Shown here: positions 14,801 to 22,938 of the stretch, piece by piece
Layout of the letters: each line of letters opens with the position of its first letter
Position numbering within the stretch: the stretch's first letter is position 1
Assembly: GCA_034436375.1 (NCBI GenBank)
Contig: DAOTVS010000050.1
Span: forward strand, 1-39,645
Length of the DNA stretch: 39,645 nt
Direction of reading: 5' to 3'
From: DAOTVS01 sp034436375
GTDB taxonomy: Bacteria > Chloroflexota > Anaerolineae > SpSt-313
Position numbers and translations under genes: made by a program
Notes under the pieces: generated by a model
What the model was told of the DNA's origin: nothing
Seen by the model: only the letters and a program-made list of their open reading frames with translations
Database searches by the model: none

Positions 14801-16145
14801 CCTGGCGGCGCAGCCCATCGTGCATCCGCAGACGGGCGAGATTCTGGTTGATCGCGACCAGATGATCGACGAAGACAATATCGAAGCCATCAAGGCTGCC
14901 GGCGTGGAGGGTGCACGCGTACGCTCACCCATGACCTGCCAGCTGCGTTATGGCATCTGCGCCAAGTGCTATGGACGTGACCTGGCTCGGGGTGACCTGG
15001 TCCACATCGGCGAGGCGACGGGCATCATCGCCGCCCAGTCGATCGGTGAACCTGGCACCCAGCTGACGCTGCGGACCTTCCATACTGGTGGTGTGGCCGG
15101 CGGCGGCGATATCACGCAGGGTCTGCCGCGCGTGCAGGAGCTGTTCGAGGCCAGAATCCCCAAGGGAGAGGCAACGATCGCCGAGATCTCGGGCATTCTG
15201 CACATCGAGCGCGACGGCGATGAGCGCACGGTGCGCATCGTTTCGACCGAGCCGCGGCAGCGCGAGTACGAAGTGCCCGCCAACTGGAGCATCAAGGTCG
15301 AGGATGGTGACCGCGTCCAGCAAGGGACGGTGCTGGCCAAGAACGAGGAGGAAGAACTCACCTCCGATGTCGCCGGCATCGCGAGTGTGCAGGATCGGTC
15401 CGTGACCGTCCGCTATGAAGAGCGGAACGAAGCGGTGTATGAGATCCCGGCGGCGGCGCGACTGCGCTTCCAGGATGGAGCGCAGGTGCAGGCGGGCGAC
15501 CAGCTCACCGAAGGCGCCAAGAACCCGCACGAGATCCTGCGCATCCAGGGGCCCGATGCGGTGCGCATCTACCTCGTCGAGGAAGTGCAGAAGGTTTACC
15601 GCTCTCAGGGCGTGAACATTAACGACAAGCATATCGAGATCATCATCCGCCAGATGCTGCGTCGCGTGCGCATCCGGAACTCGGGTGATACGCCACTCCT
15701 GCCCGGTGAAGTGGTGGACCGCCTGGACTTTGATGAACTGAATAACCAGGTGATCGCCGAGGGTGGCTCGCCGGCAACGGCAACGCCGATCCTGTTGGGC
15801 ATCACCAAGGCATCCCTGAGCACCGAGTCGTTCCTGTCGGCAGCATCCTTCCAACACACGATCAGCGTGCTGGCGAATGCTGCCATCGAAGGCAGGCGCG
15901 ATAATCTGCGCGGCCTGAAGGAGTCCGTCATCATTGGTAAGCTGATCCCCGCGGGCACCGGTTTTGATCGGTCGCCAGGGCGCGGCAGCAATGGCGATCT
16001 GCATCCGCCTTCAGCCGGGCCCAATCAATTCGGCGCAAGGCGTGGAAACCTCGATGTAGCGTCGCTGTTCGGGGCTCTGCCCGCCGATGTGGGCGACGAA
16101 GAAGAGGCCGAGCCCTCGGAGGCAACAGCTACCATCGAGGAGTAG
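11847..16145 (+). CDS. rpoC: DNA-directed RNA polymerase subunit beta'
   Basis: The 1432-residue beta' subunit forms the clamp and catalytic half of RNA polymerase. The N-terminal zinc site uses Cys59, Cys61, Cys74 and Cys77. The catalytic NADFDGD motif is at 625-631 (Asp627, Asp629, Asp631 bind Mg). The second zinc site uses Cys958, Cys1031, Cys1038 and Cys1041, and IIAAQSIGEPGTQLTLRTFH marks the trigger/bridge region near 1060-1080. Residues about 137-325 are a charged, coiled-coil-rich insertion in the clamp that is absent at this length in E. coli. The C-terminus is acidic. The start is TTG at 11847, set by AGGAGG 6 nt upstream. It has its own consensus promoter, no rpoB upstream, and the penicillin-binding protein gene starts 3 nt after its stop. 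Confidence 0.98.
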   Translation: MEINDIRALRISLASPEQIRQWSHGEVTKPETINYRRLRPEKDGLFCEAIFGPTKDWQCYCGKYKKVRYKGVVCEKCGVEVTHSRVRRERMGHIELATPIAHIWYTRRSPSYLGLLLNISQRNLDRVLYFAQYIITEIDEDARQRALRRLDEELSRETNRLNRAAQEELEAIDAQLAEEVGHANEQREALQREMEERLTAATDEVMRAATALQEALDKAKDTPATEDLIFAPSDTLILRKGEVARREHRSQLNAIVQDKLNELDGRIHEEYAAKINELAQQEAPAQQRAQEERQAVQERLAAEVAEVKQRIEADREELQSLRKKQLINESRYRELEEKWGRVFRAGMGAEAIYDIVKDIDLNSMTDALRREMRQTRSKQRRKKAAKRLRVVEALVHSENRPEWMILTALPVIPPELRPMVQLDGGRFATSDLNDLYRRVVNRNNRLKHLIKLQAPEVIIRNEKRMLQEAVDSLIDNSRRGKAISLRGRRQLKSLSDMLKGKQGRFRRNLLGKRVDYSGRSVIVVGPDLKLHQCGLPKRMALELFRPFVMHKLVEYNYAINLKGAKRLVERETPEVWEVLEEVIKTRPVLLNRAPTLHRLGIQAFEPVLVEGNAIQIHPLVCFAFNADFDGDQMAVHVPLSDRAVKEARELMLASKNLLLPANGEPGVGPSKDMVLGCYYMTIERDGMLGEGKVFGSYDELALAYSLGKVHIHAKIKFYTEPRPGEPKQLIDTTVGRVLFNEALPEPLRFKNEVMDKGGLKKLVAEGYQRLGMEGTAELVDKIKEIGFRYATRSGTTIAIDDLQVPEDKARIIEDVTNRVAEVERQYRRGLITENEQYLKTVELWTEATEEVTTAVSSALDPQGPLGIMANSGATKGGLQPIRQLAGMRGLMADPSGRIIPLPIRSNFREGLTTLEYFISTHGARKGLADTALRTADAGYLTRRLVDVAQDVIINAEDCGTKDGIWIDAKNSQVAGETFAERILGRLAAQPIVHPQTGEILVDRDQMIDEDNIEAIKAAGVEGARVRSPMTCQLRYGICAKCYGRDLARGDLVHIGEATGIIAAQSIGEPGTQLTLRTFHTGGVAGGGDITQGLPRVQELFEARIPKGEATIAEISGILHIERDGDERTVRIVSTEPRQREYEVPANWSIKVEDGDRVQQGTVLAKNEEEELTSDVAGIASVQDRSVTVRYEERNEAVYEIPAAARLRFQDGAQVQAGDQLTEGAKNPHEILRIQGPDAVRIYLVEEVQKVYRSQGVNINDKHIEIIIRQMLRRVRIRNSGDTPLLPGEVVDRLDFDELNNQVIAEGGSPATATPILLGITKASLSTESFLSAASFQHTISVLANAAIEGRRDNLRGLKESVIIGKLIPAGTGFDRSPGRGSNGDLHPPSAGPNQFGARRGNLDVASLFGALPADVGDEEEAEPSEATATIEE

Positions 16146-16148
16146 ACA

Positions 16149-19064
16149 ATGCCTCGGACCATCATAATCCGCCGGAACCGAGAGCGGCGGCGACGTGGTG
16201 GTGAACAAAGAAGGAGATCCCTGTGGTTCCAACTGCTGCTCGTGGCGCTCATCGGGCTGGGGGCAGCAGTTGGAACTGCGATCACTGCGAGTGCGGCCGG
16301 CCTGGTGGCTGCTTATCGGTACTTTTCCGCAGATCTGCCGTCGCCAGAGCAGGTCGAAGAGCTCGCAATGACCAGCTTCGAAACGACCAAGATCTACGAC
16401 CGCACAGGGCAACACTTGCTCTATGAGGTCGTTGACCCGGAGGCGGGTGATCGCACGATCATCCCCCTCCGGGATATCCCCTTGCCCCTGCGCCAGGCAA
16501 CGATAGCTCTGGAAGACCGCACTTTCTACACCAACCCCGGCGGCATCAACTGGGAAGGCCTGGTGCGCGCCTTTTCGAACAACCTGCAAGGCAACCCCAT
16601 CCAGGGCGGCAGCTCCATTACCGCACAGTTGGTGCGCAACGTAACGATGACGCCCGAAGAGCGTATGTCGTTGAGCTACTCGCGCAAGATCAAAGAGGCC
16701 ATCCTCTCCATTGAGCTCACACTTCGCTACCCCGGCCTCGAAGGGCGCGACAAGATCCTGGGTTGGTACCTCAACACAGTCTACTATGGCAACCGGGCCT
16801 ATGGCGTAGAGGCAGCCTCCAAGGTCTACTTTGGCAAGCATGCCAAGGACCTGACCCTGGCCGAGGCGGCCATGCTGGCCAATGTCCCCGAATATCCGGC
16901 CATGAACCCCATCGATAACCCTGAGGAAGCCAAGAAGCGCCAGGGCCTCGCCCTGCAGGCGTTGGTTGACCAGGGCTATATCACTCAGGAACAGGCGACA
17001 GAGGCCTGGAATGCCCCCGTTTCCCCGCCGCCGCCAGCCAATGATCAGGTCAAGATCGAGGCACCGCACTTTGTGATGTACATTCTCGACGTGCTGTCAC
17101 AGCGCTACGGAAAAAACGCCGTCTATGGCGGCGGCCTGCGCGTGATCACGACCCTCGATTACGATCTGCAGAATAACGTGCAGAACATCGTCACCAAGAC
17201 GGTGCGCAACTGGCCCGCCAGCTCCAATGCGCACGACGCGGCAGCGGTGGTCATCCGCCCTTCGACGGGCGAGATCCTGGCTATGGTGGGCAGCGTCGAC
17301 TATTTCGATACCTCCATCGACGGCCAGGTCAACATGGCGGTGCAGCCGCGGCAGCCGGGCTCCTCGTTCAAGCCCTATACCTATGCGGCCGCCTTCGAAC
17401 AGGGTTACTCCCCGGCCACCATGGTCTATGACGTGCGTACCGCCTTTCCCATCCCCGGGGCGCCGCCCTACGTGCCCCAGAACTTTGACAACTCTTACCA
17501 CGGTCCGATATCGCTCCGTCGGGCGCTGGCCTGCTCCTACAACATCCCAGCAGTGATCATGGCCAACCGCATCGGCATCGACAGCGCGGTCGAGATGGCC
17601 CATCGCCTGGGCATCACCACCATCCGCGATAAGAGCAAGATCGGCCTGGCCGTCACGCTGGGGGCCGCCGAAGTCTCTCTGTTGGATCACACCTATGCGT
17701 TCAGCGTCTTTGCGAACAGCGGCGTGATGGCTGGCGAACCCGTGCCGCCGGATAAGCGCGAGCCCGGCTTCCGTGAGCTGGACCCGGTTGGCGTCTTGCG
17801 TGTGACCGATGGCCGCGGCCGGGTGCTGGAGGAATTCCTGGGGCCCACGCTCAAGGAAGTGCTGGACCCGCAGGTGGCCTATCAGATCACCAGCGTCCTC
17901 TCCGATAACAATGCACGCACGCCGGCCTTTGGGGCGGTGAATCCCCTGGTCTGCAGCCGGCCCGCTGCGGCCAAGACGGGCACGACCAACGATTACCGGG
18001 ACTGCTTGACTATGGGTTATAATCCGCAGATCGCCGTGGGCGTATGGGTGGGTAATGCCAATAACGCTCCCATGGGCTCCTGGTATGGCGCCATTGCCGC
18101 CGCCCCCATCTGGCACGACATCATGGAATACGCCTTCAAGACGCTGCCGCCGGTCGATTTTGTCCAGCCGCCCGGAATGAAGTGGGTCGAAGTAGACGCC
18201 GAGTCGGGCGCGCTGCCCGGGCCCCATACCAAGTCCAAAGTGAAGGACATCTTCCGCGAGGGCATGGCGCCCTCGAGCCCCGATACCACGCACATTGCGG
18301 TCAAGATCTGCCGTGTCTCGGGCAAGCTGGCCACTCCGTACTGCCCTCCAGATGAGGTCGAGGAAAAGGTCTATACTCTCTACCCGACCGAGGCAGGCGA
18401 CTGGGTACGCAATACCAAGCAACCACAGCCGCCCACGAGTTACTGCGATGTGCATGGGCCCAGCCTGAGCTCGTCGGATGCCTCCATCACTTCGCCCGGC
18501 ATCTACCAGGCCCTCAAGGGCACGGTAGCGGTCACGGGCAATGCGCGCAGCCCGGGCTTCCATGAGTACCACCTGGAGTATGGGCCGGGCCTGCAGCCAG
18601 TGGAATGGTTCCCCGTCGGCGGCCCGCATAGCCACATGGTCGATAATCAGGTGCTGGAAAATTGGGATACATCGAGCCTGGATGGGCTGTACACCCTGCG
18701 CCTGACAGTGTTGGGCAGCCAGGAGCGCCAGATGACCATCCCGGTGACTGTGGACAATACGCCGCCTCAGATCAAGATCATCGAGCCGCTGGATCAGGGG
18801 ACCCTGATCAAAGAGACGGATTACCTGAACATCCAGGTTGATGCCACCGATAACATGCTCATGGATCAGGTACAATTCCTGATCGACGGGCAGCCGGTAG
18901 GCGAGTCGCAGGTGGCGCCCTACACACTGGGCTATGACCTGAAGAACCTCGACACCCGGGCGCAGGGCCATACCCTGGAAGCGATCGCCCGCGACGCAGC
19001 CGGCAATGAGACCAGGTCGGCCCCGATCGTATTCTATGTGAAGCATCGATCGAAAGACCAGTGA
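16149..19064 (+). CDS. Class A penicillin-binding protein (PBP1A-type transglycosylase/transpeptidase)
   Basis: The 971-residue bifunctional enzyme polymerises and cross-links peptidoglycan outside the membrane. It has a basic N-terminus, one membrane anchor (about 25-55), a GT51 domain with catalytic Glu122 in LEDRTFY and GGSSITAQLVRN, and a transpeptidase domain with SSFK (Ser405, Lys408), SYN (463-465) and KTGTT (609-613). Beyond about 700 there is a cysteine-containing linker (ICRVSGKLATPYCPP) and a C-terminal Ig-like domain (about 870-965, VDNTPPQIKIIEP to ARDAAGNETRSAPIVF), probably wall-facing. The ATG lies 3 nt after the rpoC stop, with GAGGAG inside the rpoC end, so translation is probably coupled. 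The gene is followed by a palindromic element. Confidence 0.96.
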   Translation: MPRTIIIRRNRERRRRGGEQRRRSLWFQLLLVALIGLGAAVGTAITASAAGLVAAYRYFSADLPSPEQVEELAMTSFETTKIYDRTGQHLLYEVVDPEAGDRTIIPLRDIPLPLRQATIALEDRTFYTNPGGINWEGLVRAFSNNLQGNPIQGGSSITAQLVRNVTMTPEERMSLSYSRKIKEAILSIELTLRYPGLEGRDKILGWYLNTVYYGNRAYGVEAASKVYFGKHAKDLTLAEAAMLANVPEYPAMNPIDNPEEAKKRQGLALQALVDQGYITQEQATEAWNAPVSPPPPANDQVKIEAPHFVMYILDVLSQRYGKNAVYGGGLRVITTLDYDLQNNVQNIVTKTVRNWPASSNAHDAAAVVIRPSTGEILAMVGSVDYFDTSIDGQVNMAVQPRQPGSSFKPYTYAAAFEQGYSPATMVYDVRTAFPIPGAPPYVPQNFDNSYHGPISLRRALACSYNIPAVIMANRIGIDSAVEMAHRLGITTIRDKSKIGLAVTLGAAEVSLLDHTYAFSVFANSGVMAGEPVPPDKREPGFRELDPVGVLRVTDGRGRVLEEFLGPTLKEVLDPQVAYQITSVLSDNNARTPAFGAVNPLVCSRPAAAKTGTTNDYRDCLTMGYNPQIAVGVWVGNANNAPMGSWYGAIAAAPIWHDIMEYAFKTLPPVDFVQPPGMKWVEVDAESGALPGPHTKSKVKDIFREGMAPSSPDTTHIAVKICRVSGKLATPYCPPDEVEEKVYTLYPTEAGDWVRNTKQPQPPTSYCDVHGPSLSSSDASITSPGIYQALKGTVAVTGNARSPGFHEYHLEYGPGLQPVEWFPVGGPHSHMVDNQVLENWDTSSLDGLYTLRLTVLGSQERQMTIPVTVDNTPPQIKIIEPLDQGTLIKETDYLNIQVDATDNMLMDQVQFLIDGQPVGESQVAPYTLGYDLKNLDTRAQGHTLEAIARDAAGNETRSAPIVFYVKHRSKDQ

Positions 19065-19065
19065 T

Positions 19066-19164
19066 TGCCGGGTTTCACGCTGCGCACGGATCACGGCGCG
19101 AGCTATTTCAGGGGGTTGGGGTACAGCATCCCGGCGCTGCCGGGATGCTGTACCCCAACCCCCT
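19066..19164 (+). repeat. Two-part 3'-end palindromic element after the PBP gene
   Basis: TGCCGGGTT begins two bases after the stop and is followed by CGCTGCGC, words shared with the pepF 3' element. Then a perfect 26-bp stem, 19110-19135 with 19139-19164, closes on a 3-nt loop, with the G-rich outer edge GGGGGTTGGGG. No T-run follows. The remaining spacer to 19313 shows no gene. Confidence 0.8.
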
Positions 19165-19313
19165 CCAGAATTATGGCCGACCAGTGGCCAAACACTTCAC
19201 CTGGCAGGCGCCCAGGGCAACGTCATGAGCAAGTGGGCATAGAGACATGACGTCAAGAGGCAAAGAGGCGTCGGTGTGTCAGATCTCCCCCGTGTACACA
19301 GAAAGGATTCATC

Positions 19314-19973
19314 GTGGTCGAGGAACCCCGGGCAGCCATCTGGGACATGGATGGCGTATTGGTACTGAGCGGTGATTTTCATTATGAAGCATGGGTAGAA
19401 ACCCTGCGCGATTATGGGCTCAGCATGAGCCGTGAGCAGTTCGAGCAAACCTTCGGCATGAATAACCAGAACCTTCTGCGCCGGATCTATGGCCCTCGCC
19501 TGCGCCCAGAGCAGATCCACGAGCTTGCGGACCGCAAGGAAGCGCGCTATCGCGAGCTGATCCGGGGCCGCATGCAGGCCCTGCCCGGAGTCGAAGAATG
19601 GCTGCAGCGCCTGCACGATGCAGGTTGGCGCCAGGCCGTTGCCTCGTCGGCCCCCATGGCCAACGTGGCCGCCGTGATCAACCAGCTCGATTGCTGGCAC
19701 TTTTTCGACGCCGTGCTCACCGGAGAGCGCCTGCCCCGCTCCAAGCCCGATCCGGCGATCTTCCTGCAAGCTGCAGCGGCCGTGGCTGTGCCCCCGGAAC
19801 GCTGCGTCGTCATCGAGGATGGCACCGTGGGCGTCGAGGCCGCCTGTCGCGCCGGCATGAGGGCCATCGCCGTCACCACTACCCACCCCGCCAGCGAATT
19901 CCAGGAGGCCGATATCATCGTCGAGCGCCTGAATCACCTGCCGCCGGATAGCTTCGACCATCTTATCGGCTGA
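19314..19973 (+). CDS. HAD-superfamily hydrolase, beta-phosphoglucomutase-like
   Basis: The 219-residue protein has HAD motif I DMDGV (Asp11 nucleophile, Asp13), a helical cap (about 20-85), motif II VASSAP, motif III with Lys in RSKPDPAIF and motif IV VIEDGTVGVEAA. This order and length are typical of phosphatases and phosphomutases acting on small sugar phosphates in the cytosol. The GTG start at 19314 is supported by GAAAGGA upstream. The gene stands alone between two palindromic elements. Phosphatase versus mutase activity cannot be settled from sequence. Confidence 0.88.
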   Translation: MVEEPRAAIWDMDGVLVLSGDFHYEAWVETLRDYGLSMSREQFEQTFGMNNQNLLRRIYGPRLRPEQIHELADRKEARYRELIRGRMQALPGVEEWLQRLHDAGWRQAVASSAPMANVAAVINQLDCWHFFDAVLTGERLPRSKPDPAIFLQAAAAVAVPPERCVVIEDGTVGVEAACRAGMRAIAVTTTHPASEFQEADIIVERLNHLPPDSFDHLIG

Positions 19974-19998
19974 CCCGATAATAGCACCCGTTTGGTGC

Positions 19999-20203
19999 TG
20001 CAACCGCGCTTGATCCAGCCGGCTCCCGGTAACAGCCGGCCAAGGTGCTGTGCGCCTGTCCGGCTCTGACCCGGGAGGGGGGATTGGGCGGGTTGCCTGC
20101 AGCCGGGCCGCCTGCGGGCGGCCCGGCTGCAGGCGGCCCGCCCAATCCCCCGAATGGCTCCACTCCGGTCGCGTGCGAAGCGCGACGCCCGGATAGGATC
20201 CGC
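19999..20203 (+). repeat. Dispersed repeat, long form interrupted by a palindrome
   Basis: The 5' part (19999-20050) matches 9310-9358 and the 3' part (20180-20203) matches 9359-9382. Between them lie about 129 bp holding the palindrome at 20078-20151. Confidence 0.75.
20078..20151. repeat. 35-bp-stem palindrome
   Basis: Positions 20078-20112 pair with 20117-20151 around a 4-nt loop, with only two G-T mismatches. The outer edge GGGGGATTGGGCGGG resembles other palindromes in the window. Confidence 0.85.
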
Positions 20204-20427
20204 GCCCCGATGGGTAAGTACGGCTGTCGTGTTAGGGCCAGATCTCCTGTCCACAAGGGCACGAAGATGCACCAAGAGACGAGGAGAGAGACCGGTATTC
20301 CTGCGGGTTTTTCGTGTCCTGGGTGGCCCTGATCATGAGGGCCCTGTCGCAAACAGGAGGCGCTTTCCTCGCCTGTGGAGGTACAGTAGTTGCTGGCCTC
20401 CATGGAAAGCTTTTGAGGAGATCGGTG

Positions 20428-20757
20428 GTGGGAGAGGTCCATGAGCCCCCAGCGACCACTGAGGCCAGGGTAACCACAGAGGATGTGCAACGCCTGGTAG
20501 ACGAGGAGGTCCATCGGCAGCGCACCGAGCTGATCCGGAGCGTGCAGCAATCCGCTGCCGGGCTGGTGTTCGCGGCACTCAGCGCGGCGGGCGCATTGCT
20601 GGCCCTCGTCTTTGTGGGCATTGCCATCTATGACGAGCTATCTTCCCGTATCCCCAACTGGGCGGCCGGGCTCGTCATGCTCGGCCTCTACGCGCTGCTG
20701 GCGGCCGGCGCCTTTGCGGCCGCCCGGCTCAAGCTCAGGCAGCGAGTCAGGCGCTAA
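20428..20757 (+). CDS. Small membrane protein, phage-holin-superfamily (DUF1469)-like
   Basis: The 109-residue protein has a hydrophilic N-terminal helix (about 13-42, TEDVQRLVDEEVHRQRTEL) and two hydrophobic segments (about 48-72 and 80-100) ending in RLKLRQRVRR. The layout matches the DUF1469/holin-3-6-like membrane proteins, usually of unknown role and not phage-derived. GAGGAG at 20415-20420 supports a GTG start at 20428 (a GTG at 20425 is the alternative). Its TAA overlaps the TAG of the convergent gene on the other strand by a few bases. No phage genes lie nearby. Confidence 0.65.
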   Translation: MGEVHEPPATTEARVTTEDVQRLVDEEVHRQRTELIRSVQQSAAGLVFAALSAAGALLALVFVGIAIYDELSSRIPNWAAGLVMLGLYALLAAGAFAAARLKLRQRVRR

Positions 20758-22742
20758 GGAAGATGAAGGGGGCCGGATGGTGTATTGCCAGTCACCGGCC
20801 CCAGCCGGATAGGCGCGACGGGGTCGCCCGTCGCGCCCAGGATGGGGACGCGCTTCAGGTCGGGCCAGGTGTACATGCCCACATCGAGCCAGAAGGGGCT
20901 TCCGGCTGGCGGCGAGTCGAAATCGGCCCAGGTGATGAGGTTGTCGCCTTCCTGCCAGGCTTGTGAGCTGGTCAGCACGTCCTGCACAGCCAGTGGCTCG
21001 CCATCGAGCTGGACGCGCAGATGATTGAACTGATGGTAATCGCCGGGGATGACCGGGCCGGCGAGCTGCCACCAGGTGCTGAGGCGCAGGCGGCCGTCGG
21101 CGAGCGTCTGCAGGCGCCAGCCTACGAGAGTGGCGCCGTTGGCCAGGCGCACGGGCGTTATGGTCTGAAAGCCCTGGGGCTCACTGCCGCCGACCAGCAG
21201 CGCTGGGAAAGGCGGCTCGCCCTGCCGCCGGGGGAAAAGGGTCTCATCGCGCACGAGGCCGCAGGCCTGCGCCTCATCCAGCACGGGCAGGTCGGGGAAA
21301 ACGGCCAGCAGGTGCGCCGGGTGCGCGGGGATGATCAGCGCCGAGCGGCCGTCGATGACCCGGTGCGGGTAGCCCCACAGGAGCACATCAAAGCCGGCCG
21401 CGTCGCCATTAAAGGCGGGGTCAGCTCCCACCGTGTAGACCATCACCGGCCGCCCATCCATCAACGAGCGCGCGGCCCGGGCGGGCCACTGCAGCGGCGT
21501 GCCCAGGCCGCCGGGGGCCAGGCGCTCCGCGACCACATTCAGACTCTGGACCAGGGGAAAGGCCTGCACCAGCGCGACGGCCAGGGCTATGCCCAGGGCA
21601 GCGGTGCGCAGCGGGCGCGAAGACCGCCGCTCGGCCAGGGCGCCAGCGGCCAGGAAGAGCGCCGGCAACACGGCCAGGTGATACTGCTGGTACACCGGCG
21701 TGCTGTGCCGGGTAAAGACGATGAGCGAGGAGAGGGCCCAGGCCGGCACCAGGGCAGTGAGCGCCCCGCCCCAGTCGCGCCGGCCGCCTTTCAGGTCGCG
21801 CACCAGCCACAGGAGCAGCCGGGCCAGCCCCAGCAAAATCAGCGCCCCCGCTGCAAGCCGCGCTGCCGTGAGCAGCCACCGCCAGCCCTGCGGCCATTGC
21901 CAGCTCGGCCCCAGGGGAAGCCACTCCCAGTTGGCGCCCGCGCCCATCTGAGCGAGCTGCCGCAGGGCCTTCAAGTCCACCTGCACCGGCTGCCTGGCCA
22001 GTTGCTGAAAGGCGGTGCGCAGTCCATCCGCACCCTGCCACAGGGTATACAGGAAGGGGGCCGCCGCAATCGCCGCCAGCGCCGCACCGCCCAGAATGGC
22101 CGGCCAGCGACGCCACAAGCGGTAGCGCAGCAGGAGCCAGAGCGTGGCCGGCGCCAGGGTAAAGCCGGCATAGTGCACCTGAGGGGTAAAGCCAGCCAGG
22201 AACACATGCAACCCGAGCGCCCAGGGGTTATCGGCGGCGACGGCCAGCACACCGGCGATGGCCCAGAGCACGGCCAGCGGCCCCAGCAGATCCTGGCCCC
22301 AGATCGCGCGAGAATAGAGGACGGCAAAGGGCGACGTCGCCAACAGAGCGGCGGCAGCAAGGGCCGCCCAGGGCCCCCAGGCCCGGCGTGCCAGCCACCA
22401 GGCGCCCAACACAGCAAGCGCGCTCAGCAGACCCACAAAGAGCGTGGCCACGAGCGGATCGGTCGAGAGGGCATAGGGCAATGCCATGAGCCAGATGGCC
22501 GCAGGGAAGTTGGGCACGCCGGCCGAAGAGGGAATGCCCACGCGAGCGAACTGCCCCTGGCGCGCCATCTGCAGCGCCAGCAGGCTCACTCGCGCCTCGT
22601 CATAGCCGAAAGAGTTGACGCCCGGCCAGCCCAGGCGCAGGAATGCCGCCAGGCCAAGGCATGCAGCCAGCGCCACAGGCTCCACATAGCGAGCCAGGGG
22701 CCGGCGGAGCCCGTAGCCCGGCCCGCGATGGACGGTCTGCAA
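20754..22742 (-). CDS. Multi-spanning glycosyltransferase-like membrane protein (GT39/ArnT type)
   Basis: The protein of about 662 residues has around ten hydrophobic segments in its first two thirds and the early acidic loop NSFGYDEARVSLLALQM, the position of the catalytic Asp-Glu in PMT/ArnT-type enzymes that use polyprenyl-phosphate sugars. The last 150 residues form an extracytoplasmic beta-rich part (GATLVGWRLQT, LSTWWQLAG, FWLDVGMYTWPDLKRVPIL) that resembles the module repeated in the three large genes at 26938-35502. The start is TTG at 22742, 7 nt after GGAGG; longer upstream frames lack an SD. It faces away from the tatD-led cluster across a 196-bp divergent spacer. Donor and acceptor are unknown. 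Confidence 0.8.
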   Translation of the reverse strand: MQTVHRGPGYGLRRPLARYVEPVALAACLGLAAFLRLGWPGVNSFGYDEARVSLLALQMARQGQFARVGIPSSAGVPNFPAAIWLMALPYALSTDPLVATLFVGLLSALAVLGAWWLARRAWGPWAALAAAALLATSPFAVLYSRAIWGQDLLGPLAVLWAIAGVLAVAADNPWALGLHVFLAGFTPQVHYAGFTLAPATLWLLLRYRLWRRWPAILGGAALAAIAAAPFLYTLWQGADGLRTAFQQLARQPVQVDLKALRQLAQMGAGANWEWLPLGPSWQWPQGWRWLLTAARLAAGALILLGLARLLLWLVRDLKGGRRDWGGALTALVPAWALSSLIVFTRHSTPVYQQYHLAVLPALFLAAGALAERRSSRPLRTAALGIALAVALVQAFPLVQSLNVVAERLAPGGLGTPLQWPARAARSLMDGRPVMVYTVGADPAFNGDAAGFDVLLWGYPHRVIDGRSALIIPAHPAHLLAVFPDLPVLDEAQACGLVRDETLFPRRQGEPPFPALLVGGSEPQGFQTITPVRLANGATLVGWRLQTLADGRLRLSTWWQLAGPVIPGDYHQFNHLRVQLDGEPLAVQDVLTSSQAWQEGDNLITWADFDSPPAGSPFWLDVGMYTWPDLKRVPILGATGDPVAPIRLGPVTGNTPSGPLHLP

Positions 22743-22938
22743 CAGATACCCTCCACAAGACAGATACGGAACGTAGCCAAAGGCCCGGTGGCGGGCCTGC
22801 CGCGGGTAAACGCATCGTACTGCCTCTACTATGGCACGAGCGCCCGATTTGCGCAAGTCGCCGCAATCGCGCCAGCAATTGCCAAAAGCGGCAGATTATG
22901 ATAAACTCCACGCCAGTTCTTGAAGGAGCGCGCAGCGC

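Larger units (their letters stand above)
19974..20427. other. Repeat-filled spacer
   Basis: No gene seen. The first half is the long-form dispersed repeat with its palindrome. The second half contains CCACAAGGGCACGAAG (around 20240) and a partly complementary TTCGTGTCCTGGGTGG (around 20308), a common dispersed intergenic inverted repeat pattern. Confidence 0.6.

Noticed and set aside
17097..19094. Long minus-strand frame opposite the PBP gene
   Set aside because: No recognisable motif, whereas the plus strand has all PBP catalytic motifs.
20428..20757. Prophage remnant suggested by the holin-like protein
   Set aside because: No other phage gene, integrase or attachment site nearby; this membrane protein family is common on chromosomes.
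21021..22901. Open frame of about 620 codons on the plus strand opposite the 662-aa membrane protein
   Set aside because: Composition is low-complexity (Gln/Arg/Gly) with no hydrophobic or motif structure; shadow of the real gene.
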